From positions 1 to 64,000 of the forward strand of contig MDYQ01000101.1 of NCBI GenBank assembly GCA_003024175.1: a DNA stretch of 64,000 nucleotides, in the 5' to 3' direction. Every line of letters starts with the position of its first letter. Within the stretch, counting starts at the first letter, position 1. Origin of the DNA: Planoprotostelium fungivorum. Its lineage: Eukaryota; Evosea; Variosea; Cavosteliida; Cavosteliaceae. Shown piece by piece: positions 8,952-22,365 of the stretch. Position numbers and translations under genes: made by a program. Below the pieces are notes generated by a model. That model was not told the DNA's origin. It did not search any database and saw nothing but the letters and a program-made list of their open reading frames with translations.

Positions 8952-10767
8952 ATGACATCAGAAGCTTTCGACCTGCTTGTCATTGGGGGTGAGGTAACAA
9001 TGAACATCGATGAAATGAGAATCTCAGCGGGCCCTACTGGTGTTACGGCAGCTCTTTTGGCCGAACGACTGGGATTGTCCGTATGTATTGTTGGTGAGCG
9101 TTCGAGACTGTGCGGGTGTTGAACAGAACAGACAAAGCCAGTGGGCCCCTTGAATTGGGCAGAGCTGACGCCTTGAACAGTCGCACACAAGAGCTTTTTG
9201 AAGTAGTTGGTGCTCTTCAAGAAATGACCACTCTTGGACTGAAATGCAATAGTGAGTGATTCTGAAAGGACGAAGTATAACCATGAAACAGCGTCCTCCA
9301 CGTTCGAAGCTGGACAGTTCACATCACGTCAATCCCAATGGTGGACGGCGTTGACTACGTCGAGCCACCCACACTTTCTCATGCTGGGACAATCAGATGT
9401 CACTCGTGTCCTTCAGGGGAAATTGAAAGCTTCAGTAATCTACGATGCCAATGTAGACTCCTTCGAGGAGAATTCAGAGGGTGTAAGCGTAGTGTACAAC
9501 ACCTCCAATGTCATCAAGGCCAAGTATCTATTTGCCGCTGATGGAGCCAGAAGTTTCATCCGGACTTCGTTGATGATACCTTTCGAGGGTACAAAGCCAG
9601 AGATGACTTGGGCAGTGCTCGACGCCTTCCTGGACACCGACTTCCCCCTTTGCTCGGAGATCATCACCTTTCAACTCAACGGACAATCTCGCGTTTCTTG
9701 GATTCCGAGGTGAGCTCAACGGTGTATCTATCACTGACATAGCAAACACATACCATTTACACTCTCTCTGTGCAATAGAAGATGACTGTCATACAGAGAG
9801 CGAGGGATGGCAAGATTTTACGTTCTGTTGGATGGAAAGCAGGAGATCACTCTGGAGTCAACGCAAGAGGAGATCAAGAAATTTCTTAACCCACACAGGA
9901 TAGACTTCACAAAGGTGGAATGGTTCTCAGCTTACGAAGGTGAATGAGACATGAAACATAAATTGACAGGAACAGTGAAGGAAAGGATTGCCTCGACATT
10001 CTTTTCATCAGAGAAGAAAATCATTTTGGGAGGGGACGCAGCTCACGTGCACGCTGTCAACGGAGGACAAGGGCTTAATACAGGAGTCTCTGATGCCTTT
10101 GCATTTGTGTGGAGAATCAATCTGCATCTGAAGGGGCTACACAAGGTTCTACGCACTTACGAAGAGGAAAGACACGCCTCAGCACAGAATGTCATCAATA
10201 TTGCTGCACAGTTGGTTCGTTCCACTGTCAAAACCGCCAAAGAGTACGTCAACCTTGTGGAGCAGAATTCCAAGTACATCACAGGTGATTTCTTCACCTC
10301 TATGTCGAGCTATGATATAGATGAGGTCAAGGCACGAGAGTGACATGAACGCAGGGGCTGGAATTGAATATGGAACCGACAGTGATGTCGTAGGAAATGG
10401 AAGTGTAGGCCCTTTCCACGCTGGAATGCGCAGCCCTGAACTACACTTGATCGACAAACACAACGCTGCCCTGAGACTTTATTCTTCTTTCCCCTACGGA
10501 TCCTTTGTCATTCTCCTCTTGGGTACACCCTCCGATTCACATCATCAGATCCATCAGCTCTCACTCCCACCTCAACTGCATCACCTCATTCAGACTTGGA
10601 GATTGTCGGGAGAAGGTCAAGCGGACCGAGAATACCAACTCGACTCCAACAAGCACACGGAACATCTACCAGAGGATACATACATCATAATCCGCCCAGA
10701 CACCATCGTCGCTTATGTGGGGCAGTGGACCGGCGTCCGCTCATACTTCAATAGATTGACTCGATGA
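8952..10767 (+). CDS. Class A FAD-dependent monooxygenase (phenol hydroxylase-like)
   Basis: Single-component flavin hydroxylase of the FAD_binding_3 family. Splicing a 39-bp intron (8989-9027) restores the Rossmann motif LLVIGAGPTGVTAALLAERL at residues about 8-30. A second splice gives IVDKASGPLELGRADALNSR. The second FAD/NADPH motif is LFAADGARSFIRTSL, and the third GD motif is IILGGDAAHVHAVNGGQGLN. The gene continues after a phase-1 intron into AGIEYGTDSD and a C-terminal thioredoxin-like region ending TYIIIRPDTIVAYVGQWTG, as in phenol 2-monooxygenases. All cofactor motifs are intact. It shares a divergent promoter with the isocyanide synthase fusion, so a role in tailoring the isocyanide product, for example hydroxylating an aromatic ring, is likely but inferred. 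Five or more introns of 30-70 bp. Confidence 0.88.
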
Positions 10768-10903
10768 TCTGTGTACACCTCAGTGAATCATCCAATGCCA
10801 GACTGGTGAAATAGTAAACTGATCGCATTAGCTGAGTGCTCAGTGTGTTTAGTTGTAGATAAATCCGCTATAATACCCTCTTTTTTAGAATAACATCGTG
10901 GTG

Positions 10904-13009
10904 ATGGCAAGGGACATCAGAACTCTCCCCCGCTGGAAAGTTTGGATGGGAATATTCCTTGTTATCCTATTGGTGTTGTCTTTTACGAAAGATAGCAAAA
11001 AACGGAGAAGGGTAGAACTACCTGATCCTATCGATCAACATGATAATGTAAGTCAAATGTCTTTATTGTTCAATTCATAGTGGTACAGGGACATCCTTTG
11101 TATGAACTCATTGAAAATGGCAAGCATCAGGCTGAAGAGAGGAGATCACACGGCGAGAAATCTAAGAAATTGAGCTATGCTCGAGCAGAATATATCAAAA
11201 GGTAGGAGAGGTAACGTATCGAGGTTAAAGAGCTTACCAGATACGGCTTCCAACCGCCAAAGGGATTTGATGAATGGCATGAATTCCAACAGAGATCGAT
11301 TGAAAATCTCCCCAATGAAGCAGTACACATGATACAGTACGACAGACTCATGGAAGATATTCTTCCGTATCGAGCTATGCACCCCAAGCAGATTCGAAAG
11401 AGAATGTGGCACATCCTCAAGAACAGCAAGCATCTCTCACTCTTCAAATTCAAAGGAAATCACCTGGAAGTTCACAGTGAAGACGGGAGCGATGAGTCAC
11501 TGAAGAAGATGAAAGAGTTCATCAATGCCGTTGGAAAAGTGATGGGAGGAACGACGAGGAATGCAGAGATTCTATTCAATCTATTAGACGAACCGAGAGT
11601 AATGATTCCCCACCAACTGTTAGAGAAGTACAAGTCGGCAGCCAGGCGAGGAGAATGTAAGAGACGAGCCTTCTTGCAGGGAATGACTAAGAGACAGATG
11701 TGGTGGGTGGAGAGGAGGAGGTGGTGAAAGCAGAGTGGTACAGAGGAGAGGAGAAGAAGGACGAGAACTATTCAGGGGACCCCTTGGATGCACCTCGACC
11801 AGTGGATGGCATCACAGCATGGACCCACCTCAGAGATACGTGTCCCAAGGATTCTCCATCCTCCAGGGGAGCCATCGATCCAATGGCAGGGCACTCTTTT
11901 CCCTGGGAGAAGGGAGATTGGATGAGGGAGCAGTTCAACTTTACGACTCGGGAGGGAGGTTTCATTCAGGATGTGATGCGGAGCATGGATCCATGCCTAC
12001 AGAACGACCTCCAAGGGTACCACGGGATCGCCATCAGACCCACGACCATCGATGCCATCACGAACGATCTGTATCCCATCATGTCTCAGGCCTCTGTCCT
12101 CGGTTACAACGACATCATCGTGCCCTCAGGGAGATTTCACTACACACAGCGACAACAGTCAAAGAAGAGAGTCAACTGGGAGGACAAGAGCGGTGCGTAC
12201 GTGTAAAGAGATACAACTGAGAGAATGCAGCGCTGATGATGTGGAGGGGAAGGTCCACGGGAGGGTGGGCGAAGACGAGAGACTGGAAAGGAATGCAGCG
12301 ACAGAGGATGGTCTGTAGACTGAACCGTCCCACGAAGCAACTGGAACCCGTTCTCGTCGATACACCTCTAGGTGTCCACTGGGTCAACCTATCAGCCAAG
12401 ATGTTGGACGAAACGTATTCAGATGTAGCTATCACCCACTTTCAACACTGCGACAAGATATCCTGCAACGACCAGAAGAACACCGATTGCCTGAGAACCA
12501 CATGGTCCAAGTCATTCGACACTCTCCCAGAGTATCGCTATCTCATCGATGTGGACGGAAACTCTTTCAGCAGTCGGTTTCAGGAGCTACTACGCTTTGG
12601 AAGTGTGGTACTCAAGTCAGCTCTCGTCTACGAGTGGTTCACGGAGAGCCTCATACCCTGGTACCATTACGTTCCCATGAACCTGCGCTATTCGGACACA
12701 TACAACATCATCACATGGTTTGAGGGCTTCGATGCTGCTCTGGAAAACGACTACTCAAGAGAACTGTCACTGGAAGAGGCCATCAGACTGAAGGATCGAA
12801 AGGGAGAAGAAGCAAGTAGAGTGATTGCTCATTCAGCAAGGACACACAGAACGCAGGCAAAGTCGATAGCAACACAAGGGGTCCATTTCACAACAGCCAA
12901 CCTGAGGAGAGAAGATACAATGATATACATGTACAGAGTCATCATTGAATGGGCCGCTCTCCTCGACATTGATGGAAAGGGTGGCGATCTGTGCGATTTT
13001 GGCTGTTAA
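10904..13009 (+). CDS. CAP10-type glycosyltransferase (GT90), type II membrane protein
   Basis: The start at ATG 10904 gives a short cytosolic Arg-rich tail and one hydrophobic span (MGIFLVILLVLSF), a type II Golgi or ER anchor. The lumenal region has YGFQPPKGFDEWHEFQ, typical of the CAP10/POGLUT N-terminal segment. The catalytic domain follows: WRGRSTGG, then YRYLIDVDGNSFSSRFQELL, GSVVLKSALVYEWF and LIPWYHYVPMNLRYSD. These match the GT90 sugar-nucleotide binding core (the IDVDG and FSSR blocks and the K/PW.HY block). The family transfers glucose, xylose or glucuronoxylose units onto proteins or capsule glycans; the donor cannot be told here. At least three introns, one between KSG and the MWRGRS exon. 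No ER-retention tail at the C-terminus (DFGC). Confidence 0.87.
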
Positions 13010-13066
13010 TTAAAAGTATCTAGAGTTTTATTCTATTTTGTTTTTAAAAACCGAAGATCACAATCG

Positions 13067-15755
13067 ATGATCAGGATGCCTTTCAAGACTGACCTTCTCG
13101 AGGCTCAATTAGAGATCGAATCTGCGAAAATCATTGCAGAGCTCCCCGATGGTTCTAGTGTGTGTGAGGCCGCAGAACAATTTCAGGCATTGGCATTCGA
13201 GAGGTGCTGTTAAGATGTTAGTTAGATACTCAAAATACAACAGCTTCAATAAACAGAGTGCATCTTATACATCTAGAAGGTGGCTCTCAAATACACAACA
13301 CTTCCATTAACATCGTTAGGACCCAACAATATAAGCATGAGAGAGACACCTACTACCTTCTGGGACAATTAGAGAAGGATCGAATGAAGAGAGCGGCGGA
13401 TGCGAGAGGAGATGGTGACAAGAGTAACAATGAGAGGGACAACATAACTGCCGCTGGTGTTATAGAGAGGGAGAAGGATACAAACAGTAGTTTCAGACAG
13501 ATTCAAGTACGTCAAGAAACGCCGTATCTGTCCGACTCACTCTCCACAGTTCATCTTGAATTGGTCGGAAGAAATCGCAGATGTAAACAAGAGATTTTAC
13601 ACGCCTTACACATCGTACCAGAAGACAAGTAGGCTCATCGCGAAATCGAAGAAGATATCGGTATGGTTCATCGAGATTGAGGTTACAAGATTGATTTATG
13701 TTGGCAGATCGATCCAGACAGAGTGTTTCGCAGTGGAAAATTGGATGCTGACGATGAGTCTGAAGAGCAGAAGTTCCTTGAATCCCTCTGGACATTATAC
13801 CGCGCGGGAAGGTGAATACGAAGATATATGTTGACACTCATCAAGACAGCTACGATGAGATGATCGAATTATGCATCGATTGTGGACAGCACTGGAGAGC
13901 TGTCACTCTGTCAGGAGACAATTTATTTGAGGACGAGAACTTCAGCTCTCATACGACTGGTGACCGTATGGATACCTCAGAAGACGGCAGTGCACAGACT
14001 GATATAACCGTCTTCGATCAGGAGGGGAACGATTACAGAAACCAGTGGAGGAGAACATGCCAAGCCATGGCACAGGATGTGATCTTTTTCCATACGAGAA
14101 CATACTCATCCTCACAGAAAACACTGAATCATCATGAGAGGGCAATTTACATCATGTTAAGCGGTGTTCCTGGCAATGAGATCTTCACCTTGAGCCCAGA
14201 AGTCATACGCTCGTATGAAGACCATCTATGGGTGCATTACAAAATGCTGTTCAACTATCTCAAAGATCAGGTGATACCAAAGGAACTACCCATTAGACAA
14301 CGATAACATCTTCTAGGCTTTATCGAAGTCATTTTTGGGTAGCCAAGAAGATGTTTCACCACCAGAGAGCAGAGGAACACTGTTTACGGATGAGAGGCAG
14401 ATCTTCGAGCATCTCAGAAGTCACAGATCGGATGGGTACAGATACACAGAGTTACCGTACTGAAGAAGGCAGGGTGGCTTCCATCTACCGCATTGTACAG
14501 GAGAGCATCATCTTGGGAGACATCGACGATATGTTTCAATCCATCAGAAGTCACCTTCCGAACTGCTCTCCCATCGAGATGTGAGCCACTGGTAGAGTAC
14601 AAGACTGAAATCATTGCAGAACAGACAGAGAACTCTTTGATATGGAGACGGGGATGCTGCGATTCTACGCGAATCTCGTCTTGTTCTACAAGCCAGATGG
14701 TTTCTCCACAGTGGACGACATGGGAGATCCCTTGGAAGAGATCCTTCTGTTCTACTGGATGCATCTCTACCGCTCTATATCCGTTTACAACAACCAAAAT
14801 TTGGAGACCATCACAGCATACACTGCAAAGTTATCTCCAGAATCCCAGAAACAGTGAGAAATGGAATCGAATCGATGAGTGACCATGGAGTAGATATCAT
14901 GCCAAGTTGTTCAGAAACATCAAAGCGGAGGAGGACAGAAAGAAGGCTATACAAATCGCCGAGATGTTCAATTTGAACATACAAGAGATCACAAAGGCTA
15001 CAGTGGATGACATCTACCAGTCATGGAACCAAGATCACATGGATAGCGAGGATGCATCACAGATGGAGAACATCTCTTCTGTGGCCTGGTACTATCACTC
15101 CGGACAGATGGTAGCAGCTGTCGAGCACTGCTGTGAGCTAGCCTCTCGATTCATTGGTGAGTCATTCACACATGAACACGTCTGAGAAGGTCAGATGAGA
15201 AGAACAGTGAGGCGGCGAGAGAGCTGTTTGATACGTACGACATGACCTCAGTCGATGACAACGAGAGTTGCATGATCGGATATCATTCCATATCAAAGTA
15301 CCTCAAATGCATCCAACTCTATCAGACAGCGTTAGGAAGAAGGTGAGTGAGGTATAGATAAGCAGATGATTGAGCGGATCTCAGTTCACGGCCACAAAGA
15401 ATGGAGCTGGAGATGGCCAGGGATGAGATCTCCAGAACACTATTTCATCCTCACTATCTCGCTGGAGAGGCCCAAATGGAGATATTCAACAAGTTGAGAA
15501 GGAATACCATTCCTCAACTGTACTTCTACCTCCATCACCTGTACTCCATGCTGGGTCAATACCAACGATGGTGTGTAGCCTTTCATCCTCTGGTCTAACA
15601 CAACTAGCTTGAATCTGTTGGAGGGGCTGGACACGCACCACAGCCCATATTTCACCACTTTTGAGTTGCAGCTCATGTTGGATAAAACAAGAGAGGTCGC
15701 CATCAACATCTGGGCAACGAGCGATCCACACTCATTCTCTCCCTTCTTGGAGTGA
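13067..15755 (+). CDS. Nucleoporin Nup107/Nup84, scaffold of the nuclear pore Y complex
   Basis: The gene starts at ATG 13067, and the first exons join cleanly over introns at about 13205, 13298 and 13509. The diagnostic Nup107 block is in the middle: SLWTLYRAG, then ELCIDCGQHWRAVTLSG, YRNQWRRTCQAMAQD, HHERAIYIMLSG and SYEDHLWVHYKMLFNYL. This matches the conserved Nup107 order of an LW..RAG helix, CGQ.WRAATLEG, ERAIYAALSG and WED..WAYF. The remainder to the stop (SDPHSFSPFLE) is alpha-helical, as in the family C-terminal half. In the pore, Nup107 links the stem of the Y complex (with Nup133 and Nup96). Many small introns; exact internal junctions in 14300-15700 are uncertain. Confidence 0.9.
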
Positions 15756-16002
15756 AACAGCAATATAATTGAATCACAAGCCCCGTATCGCTGCATTTAC
15801 AACAATTCGCTCTAGTTATTTAAATGTGCTGTGTTTGAGAGTGTGCCTCTCTTCCACGATAGAGTCAAGTGATCCCCATAAGATTGCTTTCTGCCCACTC
15901 CGACCGCAATTTTATTTTACCGTGTGGTAAAATATTGAAATATCTTATTGTCGTTGTAAACGCGGATGTCAGCCAAGAGACATCATCATCCACGCGCAAC
16001 CG

Positions 16003-19000
16003 ATGGGTGTGGGAGCATCCGCTGAGGCAAATGAGGGACATTCAGTAAGATACAGAAATGGTCGCATACAAAGTAAAGAGGCAGCCTCATGGGTTCAAAA
16101 ACTCGCCGCGGACCGTCAAATCTCTGTGGTCGATATTGTCAACTGCAAGATGAAGAAGGTGTGTGCTATGTTTTTCAATTCAGTTGAGTGACACTCGCAG
16201 ATTCCACAATCTGTGTCGAATGGACTGAACCATCTGAGAATACTTTCTCTACCGAGTAATGGAATAAAGGACATCCCAGAGATGTTGGGCTCTCTGCCAG
16301 CATTAGAAGAGGTGAGAACCATCTTGCTGGGAGAATTTAGTGTCACTCTGACACCGACGATAGTTGGACCTCTCCCACAACGAGATAACATCTATTCCTT
16401 CTTCTCTCTTACACATGAAGACTCTCAAGTCTTTGATGTTATCGGATAACAAGATCATCGGTGTATCACACAAAGGGGAGGTTCGTCTCTGCATCGTTGT
16501 GTTCCCTCATTATTTGATAGAGCCAGAGCTGCTACGTCAAGAGATTGCTGTTGAACCAAAATCCTCTGAAGGTCATACCCGATATAGGTGAGAAATGAAG
16601 AAGAGATGTTGCTGAAAGAGCTGCAGTGTGTGCTATGACACAGTTGGAGGAGCTGCATGTATCGGAGTGTGATATTGCGGAAGTAGCGGACCTGTCCAGA
16701 ATGAAACAATTACGAACGCTCCGTCTATCGCGCAACCGAATGACAGCCTTCCCTCTTGCCATTCTCTCCCTCTCCAATCTCCAGATACTTGGTGGGTGGA
16801 CACAGGACCTCAGGAATAACATCTACAGATCTCAGCTACAACGCCCTGACGGTGGTGCCATCTCAAATATCTGAGCTGAAAGAGTTGAGGGATCTGAACA
16901 TCTCACACAACAACCTCCTTCTCTTCCCTGACCCTGACGCTCTCGGTCTCCTTTCTCACTTGAGAGATTTGAGACTCGAATTCAACTCGATCGAAGAATT
17001 ACCATCATCCATCGATCGACTATGCAATCTACGCAGACTCTATCTGCACAATAATCGAATCCAAGAGGTCAGGCAATGTCATCCTCCTTTCTCATCCTCT
17101 TAGATTCCTTCGGAGGTAGGATCCATCCATAGTCTCAGAGCTCTGTGTCTGGATTGCAATAAGATCAAATCTGTATCGTCTGAGCTTCATAAGCTGGAAA
17201 AGTGAGAGGAGAATACCATGTATTGCTGGGTGGCGCTGAATGGAGTAGATTGCACACGCTTCGACTGCACAACAACGAGTTGATGCAGCTCCCTGAGGCC
17301 TTGACGGATGATCAATTTGTTCGTCAACTGGTTTTACTTTCATTAGACAACAACCCAATCGACCCGAGGTTAATCAGACAGATTAAGCTGAGAGGAGCGA
17401 TATCGGCAGTCATCAATCGAGAGAAGAATGACTTGAAGCCAACGAGGATCAACAGTAGGGACACTTTCAAAGTCAGGACGAGGACATCCAGCAAGTGAGT
17501 GAAGACAAGTGGATCTACTGAATCATTCGACAGAGTGCAATTGACGCAGAGTATGGGAACGATGAGAGAGATGATACAGAAGGAGATCACCTCCGTGGAC
17601 GAAGAGATACCTCCCATCAACAGATTCAAAGATATGTGGGATAACATCATGGTACGTTCTACTTTCATACAAGACCCTGACTCGAAAAGGCCGAAGAGGG
17701 AATCACACTGAGCAATACGGAGCTGACGAACATGTCTGTTGAACAGAGATGGAATTTCGTCTGTCAATATAGATCCTGGCCACATCTGCAGATGATTGTG
17801 CGTTCCACTTCATTCTGATCGCTGACAAGAGGCAGAGATCAGATCCAGCAAAGAAGAACATTGGAGTGGTACCCTACGGTACTGAATTCAGATTCAAGGA
17901 GAGTACCTCGGCCCCTTCATCACCCAGTAAAAGTGAGTTCTCTTTACCTCTAGATGGAGACATCCAACGACAAAGAGATCCTTCCTTCTTCTGACGTGAC
18001 ACAGAGGGAACGATCACACGACGTGATTCATGGAGGGGAAGCAAAGTGGCCAAGATGAAATTGACTGTACCCGAGGTAAAGAGCGCTGAGAGATGTGCTG
18101 GCTGACGGAAGCAGGTGTCGGGGACGATTGAGAGCATCTACAAGAGTAAGAAGGCAGCAGAACTGAAGAACGTACAAGAGAGCATGACCATCTTTCAACC
18201 TTGGGCTGCATCTTTCATCGAGGCAGGAGGAATGAAGTGCATCTTGGACATTTTATTCGAGTACCAACGGGAGGGAAATACCTCGGACGACGATTGTATC
18301 GTTGAAGCCATAGCTGTGCTCGATATGATCACCACCGTGAGTTGAACGCTGAGAATCCACTGACATGTCTCAGTTGGATCTGCCCGGTGTACTGCATCGT
18401 ATGGACTGGATCACCTCTCTCCTCGATCTGATGGACCACACTCATTCGCAGATCCAATCCCAAGTACTTCAGCTGTTGGCCAAGCTGTGTCATCAGCATA
18501 ATGTTGGGTGGTGGTGAGTGAGAAAGAGGAGATGGACGTCTGACGGGTATAGGGGAGTGATGGAGGCTCTGGAGGTCAAGTATGGTACACATCTATTCAA
18601 ACGAATTCTGGCTCCTTTCTTCACCGAGAATACGACGGAGGTGAGAGGATAGCAGAGTGGCCTAGAGTGACAGTGTAGGTAACCCCCAAGCTCAAGTCGA
18701 TCAAGTCTTACAGTTTGTTATTTATCAATGCGATGGTGATCAACCAAGAAGATATCGTGTACAGAAACTCTCTTCGAAATGATTTCCTTCGTGCAGGATT
18801 AGATCAAATACTGAAGGTAGTAAGGCACTATCCCATCATTTCATTCAAAGTTGAACAGAATGCCAAGCTGTCCAATGAGATTGATCTACAGAACGAAGTA
18901 GAACTATTCGAGAATGAGCTCTTGGAGGATTACAATGAACTATTGGTTCAGCTTCAAGAGAGAGGCAACGATCCCGCCCTGCTCTCATTACTGCAGGTCT

Positions 19001-22000
19001 GTCCTTGCGTACCATACACAAAGCTGACGATGGCAGCAATTGACCGAAGTGAAAGCGTTCACATTTCAGCACAGTCAAGAGATGATGGAGAAGATCGACA
19101 AAGACATGATCAAAGATATTCTGCAGGTGAGAGATGGTGTACAATGGGAGTGACAGGATTAGGTGATGGTGCCAGGACAGATCGAATTGATCCCCATCCC
19201 CTTCAACTCGAAGACGACAGCGGGTCACGTGTGCAATCATCTCGCACTTCATTTCAACATAGAGAGACCGGAGGACTATGCTATTTATGTCCCTTCCATC
19301 ACCAAAGACTCTACAACCACGGATGACCTCTCTTCCTCTCTCTCGGATTCTATCAAGTGAGTCTACTCTGAGAACGAAGGTATTGAGAGGAACAGAATGG
19401 GAGAGAGTAGTCTGGACACGGCAGAGACGAAGAGTGTGATCGACAGCATGACGGAGGGGACGTCTGATGGTCCTGGAACACCCAGATCAGAGAGGGCATC
19501 CAGTCATCTCGGTTCTTACTCTGGCATCTGGCTATTGCAACCCGACAAGCTCTTGTACGACTATCAGATTCAAGGAAGGGTGAGAGCCTCAGAGGGGATG
19601 GACATTGATGTGTGCAGGCCTTCTGTGAGTACAAAGAGAAGATGTGGAGTGTCAAGATCGAGTCCAATGTGAATGGCATCACCTCCGTCTTCAGCATTCT
19701 GATGGATCCCAATGCCACTGTGACTCACGCACTGAAGATGGTGAGATGATGTCACTGTGTCTCTGAAGGTGTCAGGTGGGGAAGAGAGTGAGGGACAACA
19801 TGGAAGACTACTGCCTCTTCGTGAACAATAAAAAGGAGCAAGGTGCCAAGGAGACGGAACAACTGCAAGAGTTGGAGGGAGGAGGGCGATATTTCGGTAG
19901 ACAAGGAGTGTGGCTGAGTGAATGGAACAAGTTGAACGACTACACCCAGCTGATTCGAAACAATGTGAGAGAGAAGAGAAGAAAGAGCTGACAGGGATAG
20001 AACCAACTGAAACTGAGGAAGAAGCCTGTGGCCATCAACATTCGACAGAATTCGAGAACCATGCCAGAGACCACGCACTTTGATGACGATGCCACCGTTC
20101 TGACCATCAAACATTTCATGCTACAGACATATGTCAACTCCTCCTCCTACATGGGTCGTCCCATCGATTATGCCATCTTCTTGGAAACAGGAGAAAGTGA
20201 AGGGGAAGAAGGCAGAAAGTTTGTGGAAGACACGACGATGGTCAGCGAGATTCCACAGAGGGTGAGTGAGGAGAGGAACGAAGAGTGAATGGAACAGATG
20301 TCTGTGGGAATGCACCTGAGGCCCAGAGAGATGACGGTCATCTTGCCTGCTGCCAAGGGACAGGTGACAGACGGATCCACCTCGAGGGCAAGGGCAGTGG
20401 TGGACATCACTCTCGATGTGGAACAGCTGCTGGAGGAACTCTGTCAGCAGTTCGATCTGTCATCCTCCGATCACATCCTCCTGCTGGCCGATGAGAGCAA
20501 GCAGGGAATACCCAAGCAGCTGGACCCGAACAAGTCCCTGCAGAATCAATGTCTGCCCGACGAAGCCAGCTTGGTTCTCTCCTTCATCAACGAAGAAGTG
20601 GAGGATAATCAACAGACAGAGGAAGTGAACATATGGAACGAACCGTCAGAGAACATTGTCTACGAGAACGGAAAGGTCATCTCGGCCTCACTCAACAAAT
20701 TCGTCGAAGTTCTCACCGCACCCGATTCCTACAACACTTCTTTCCTCGACACTTTCCTCCTCACCTACGAGTCATTCACCACCGCCGAGATGCTATTCAC
20801 CAAGTTGAAAGAGAGGTGTGGAATGTTATCCTTGCGTGAATGACCGTCATCAGATTCAGAGTTCCAGAGGGACAAGGAGCAAAGACGAAGAGTACGATCC
20901 AACTCAGGGTCTGCGTCTTCATCTCTCACTGGATCAAGAAGCACTTTCAATCTCTCTTGGTTTCTCACATCTCCTTGTTGAAGGGTAAGTCTGATACTCG
21001 TCATCAAGCTGAGTCTTCAGACATGTGGACCTTCATTGATGAAGAGATGATCGCCGAGAAGGACAATCTATCGATGACTGCCATGGCCACAGGATTGAAA
21101 AAAACCATCGGAGACTCTATGAACATCCAAGAGACAGTCACAGTGAATCCACCTCCCCCCAACATGAGAATCCTCAGCTCCATGACCTTCTATTCCATCG
21201 ACGAAATGGATGTTGCCAAGTATCTAACTCTGCAAGCCTCCGCTATCTTCATACGCCTCAAGCCTGTCGAGCTCTACAATCAAAAATGGAACAGGTGAGC
21301 CGTCACCAGCGACACCACTGATGATCATCAGTGAAAAGACGAAACACTTGAGCCCGAACGTGGTGCAGTTGATTGACATGTTCAATCACATCAGTCGAGC
21401 AGTTGCTTCAATCATTGTATCAGAGGAGAAGTTACGGAAGAGAACAAAGCTGATGCAGATTTTGATGAAGATCAGTAGGGTCAGTTCCTCGTCGAAAGCC
21501 GACACTGAATGACTTTTCAGAACCTGAGTACGTTGAGGAATTACCACGTGTCCATGGCCTTCATATCGGGAATGAGTAACGCAGCAATCACTCGATTGAA
21601 ATGGACGAAAGAGAAGGTGAGCAGATCGGTGGTGAAATGCTCAATATCCATAGATCTCGAGAGGAGCGAAACAGATGTTCGACGCCGCAGAGCAAGAGGT
21701 GACACGAAAGTCATACAATCAAACTGACTTGCAACAGATGTCCTTGAGTGGATCGTATCGAAATTATCGTCAAGCTATCAACACTACAGATCAACCTTGT
21801 ATCCCGTATCTGTGAGTGTATTTCATCGTGGACTCCGATCTGAAGAGAATTTTCAGAGGAGTACATCTGCAAGATCTGCTGTTCATTGAGGAGGGAAATC
21901 CAGATACGCTAAATGGACTGATCAACTGGAGGAAGAGAGATTATATCGCTGACGTTGTCAAGCAATTCCAGCGTTTGCAAGTGAGTTCTCAATAGAATAA

Positions 22001-22172
22001 CAACTTATCTGACTTCCTTTAGTCCAACACACACACTTTTCCAGAATTGGAGCATCACGTAGAATTCAAACGGTTCATATTAGGTTTACCCCAGCTGAAC
22101 GACAAGGAGATGTTTGATGCTTCATTGAAGAGAGAACCAAGGAACATTCAACGCAGCAGTGAATTAGAATAA
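16003..22172 (+). CDS. LRR - GBD/FH3 - ubiquitin-like repeats - RasGEF signalling protein
   Basis: Large multi-domain protein. The start at 16003 gives MGVGAS, a good N-myristoylation signal (MGxxxS); an out-of-frame upstream ATG at 15966 makes a short leader ORF. About eleven leucine-rich repeats follow (16200-17400; LRILSLPSNGIKDIPEML, LRDLRLEFNSIEELPSSI). Next is a formin-type GTPase-binding/FH3 region (17500-18990; MLFINAMVINQEDIVYRNSL, RNDFLRAGLDQIL, DLQNEVELFENELLEDYNEL). Then come about four ubiquitin-like/RA modules (19160-20600; ERPEDYAIYVPSI, RPIDYAIFLETGES, SDHILLLADESKQG). A RasGEF N-terminal module (SFLDTFLLTYESFTTAEMLF) and a CDC25-type catalytic domain (FYSIDEMDVAKYLTLQASAI, LKPVELYNQKWNR, HVSMAFISGMSNAAITRLKW) end it at REPRNIQRSSELE. 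By family it loads GTP on a Ras-type GTPase; the GBD/FH3 part would bind a Rho/Rac-type GTPase. Whether it is one gene or two is inferred from uninterrupted splicing. Confidence 0.78.
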
Positions 22173-22365
22173 AGATAACGTTCGGTTGAGGAATTATATT
22201 CAGCCGCCTACGAGGCTAACGCTAAACTAAATCTTAGATAATCGTCGTGACCGATATTAAATCGGCGTCCTCTGTTAAAACTTCTTTCTTGGTCTTTGTT
22301 GGAGACTACATTCCAATTTGCTTGTGACTGATGGATAATTATACACTTCTGTGTGATGCCATTTA

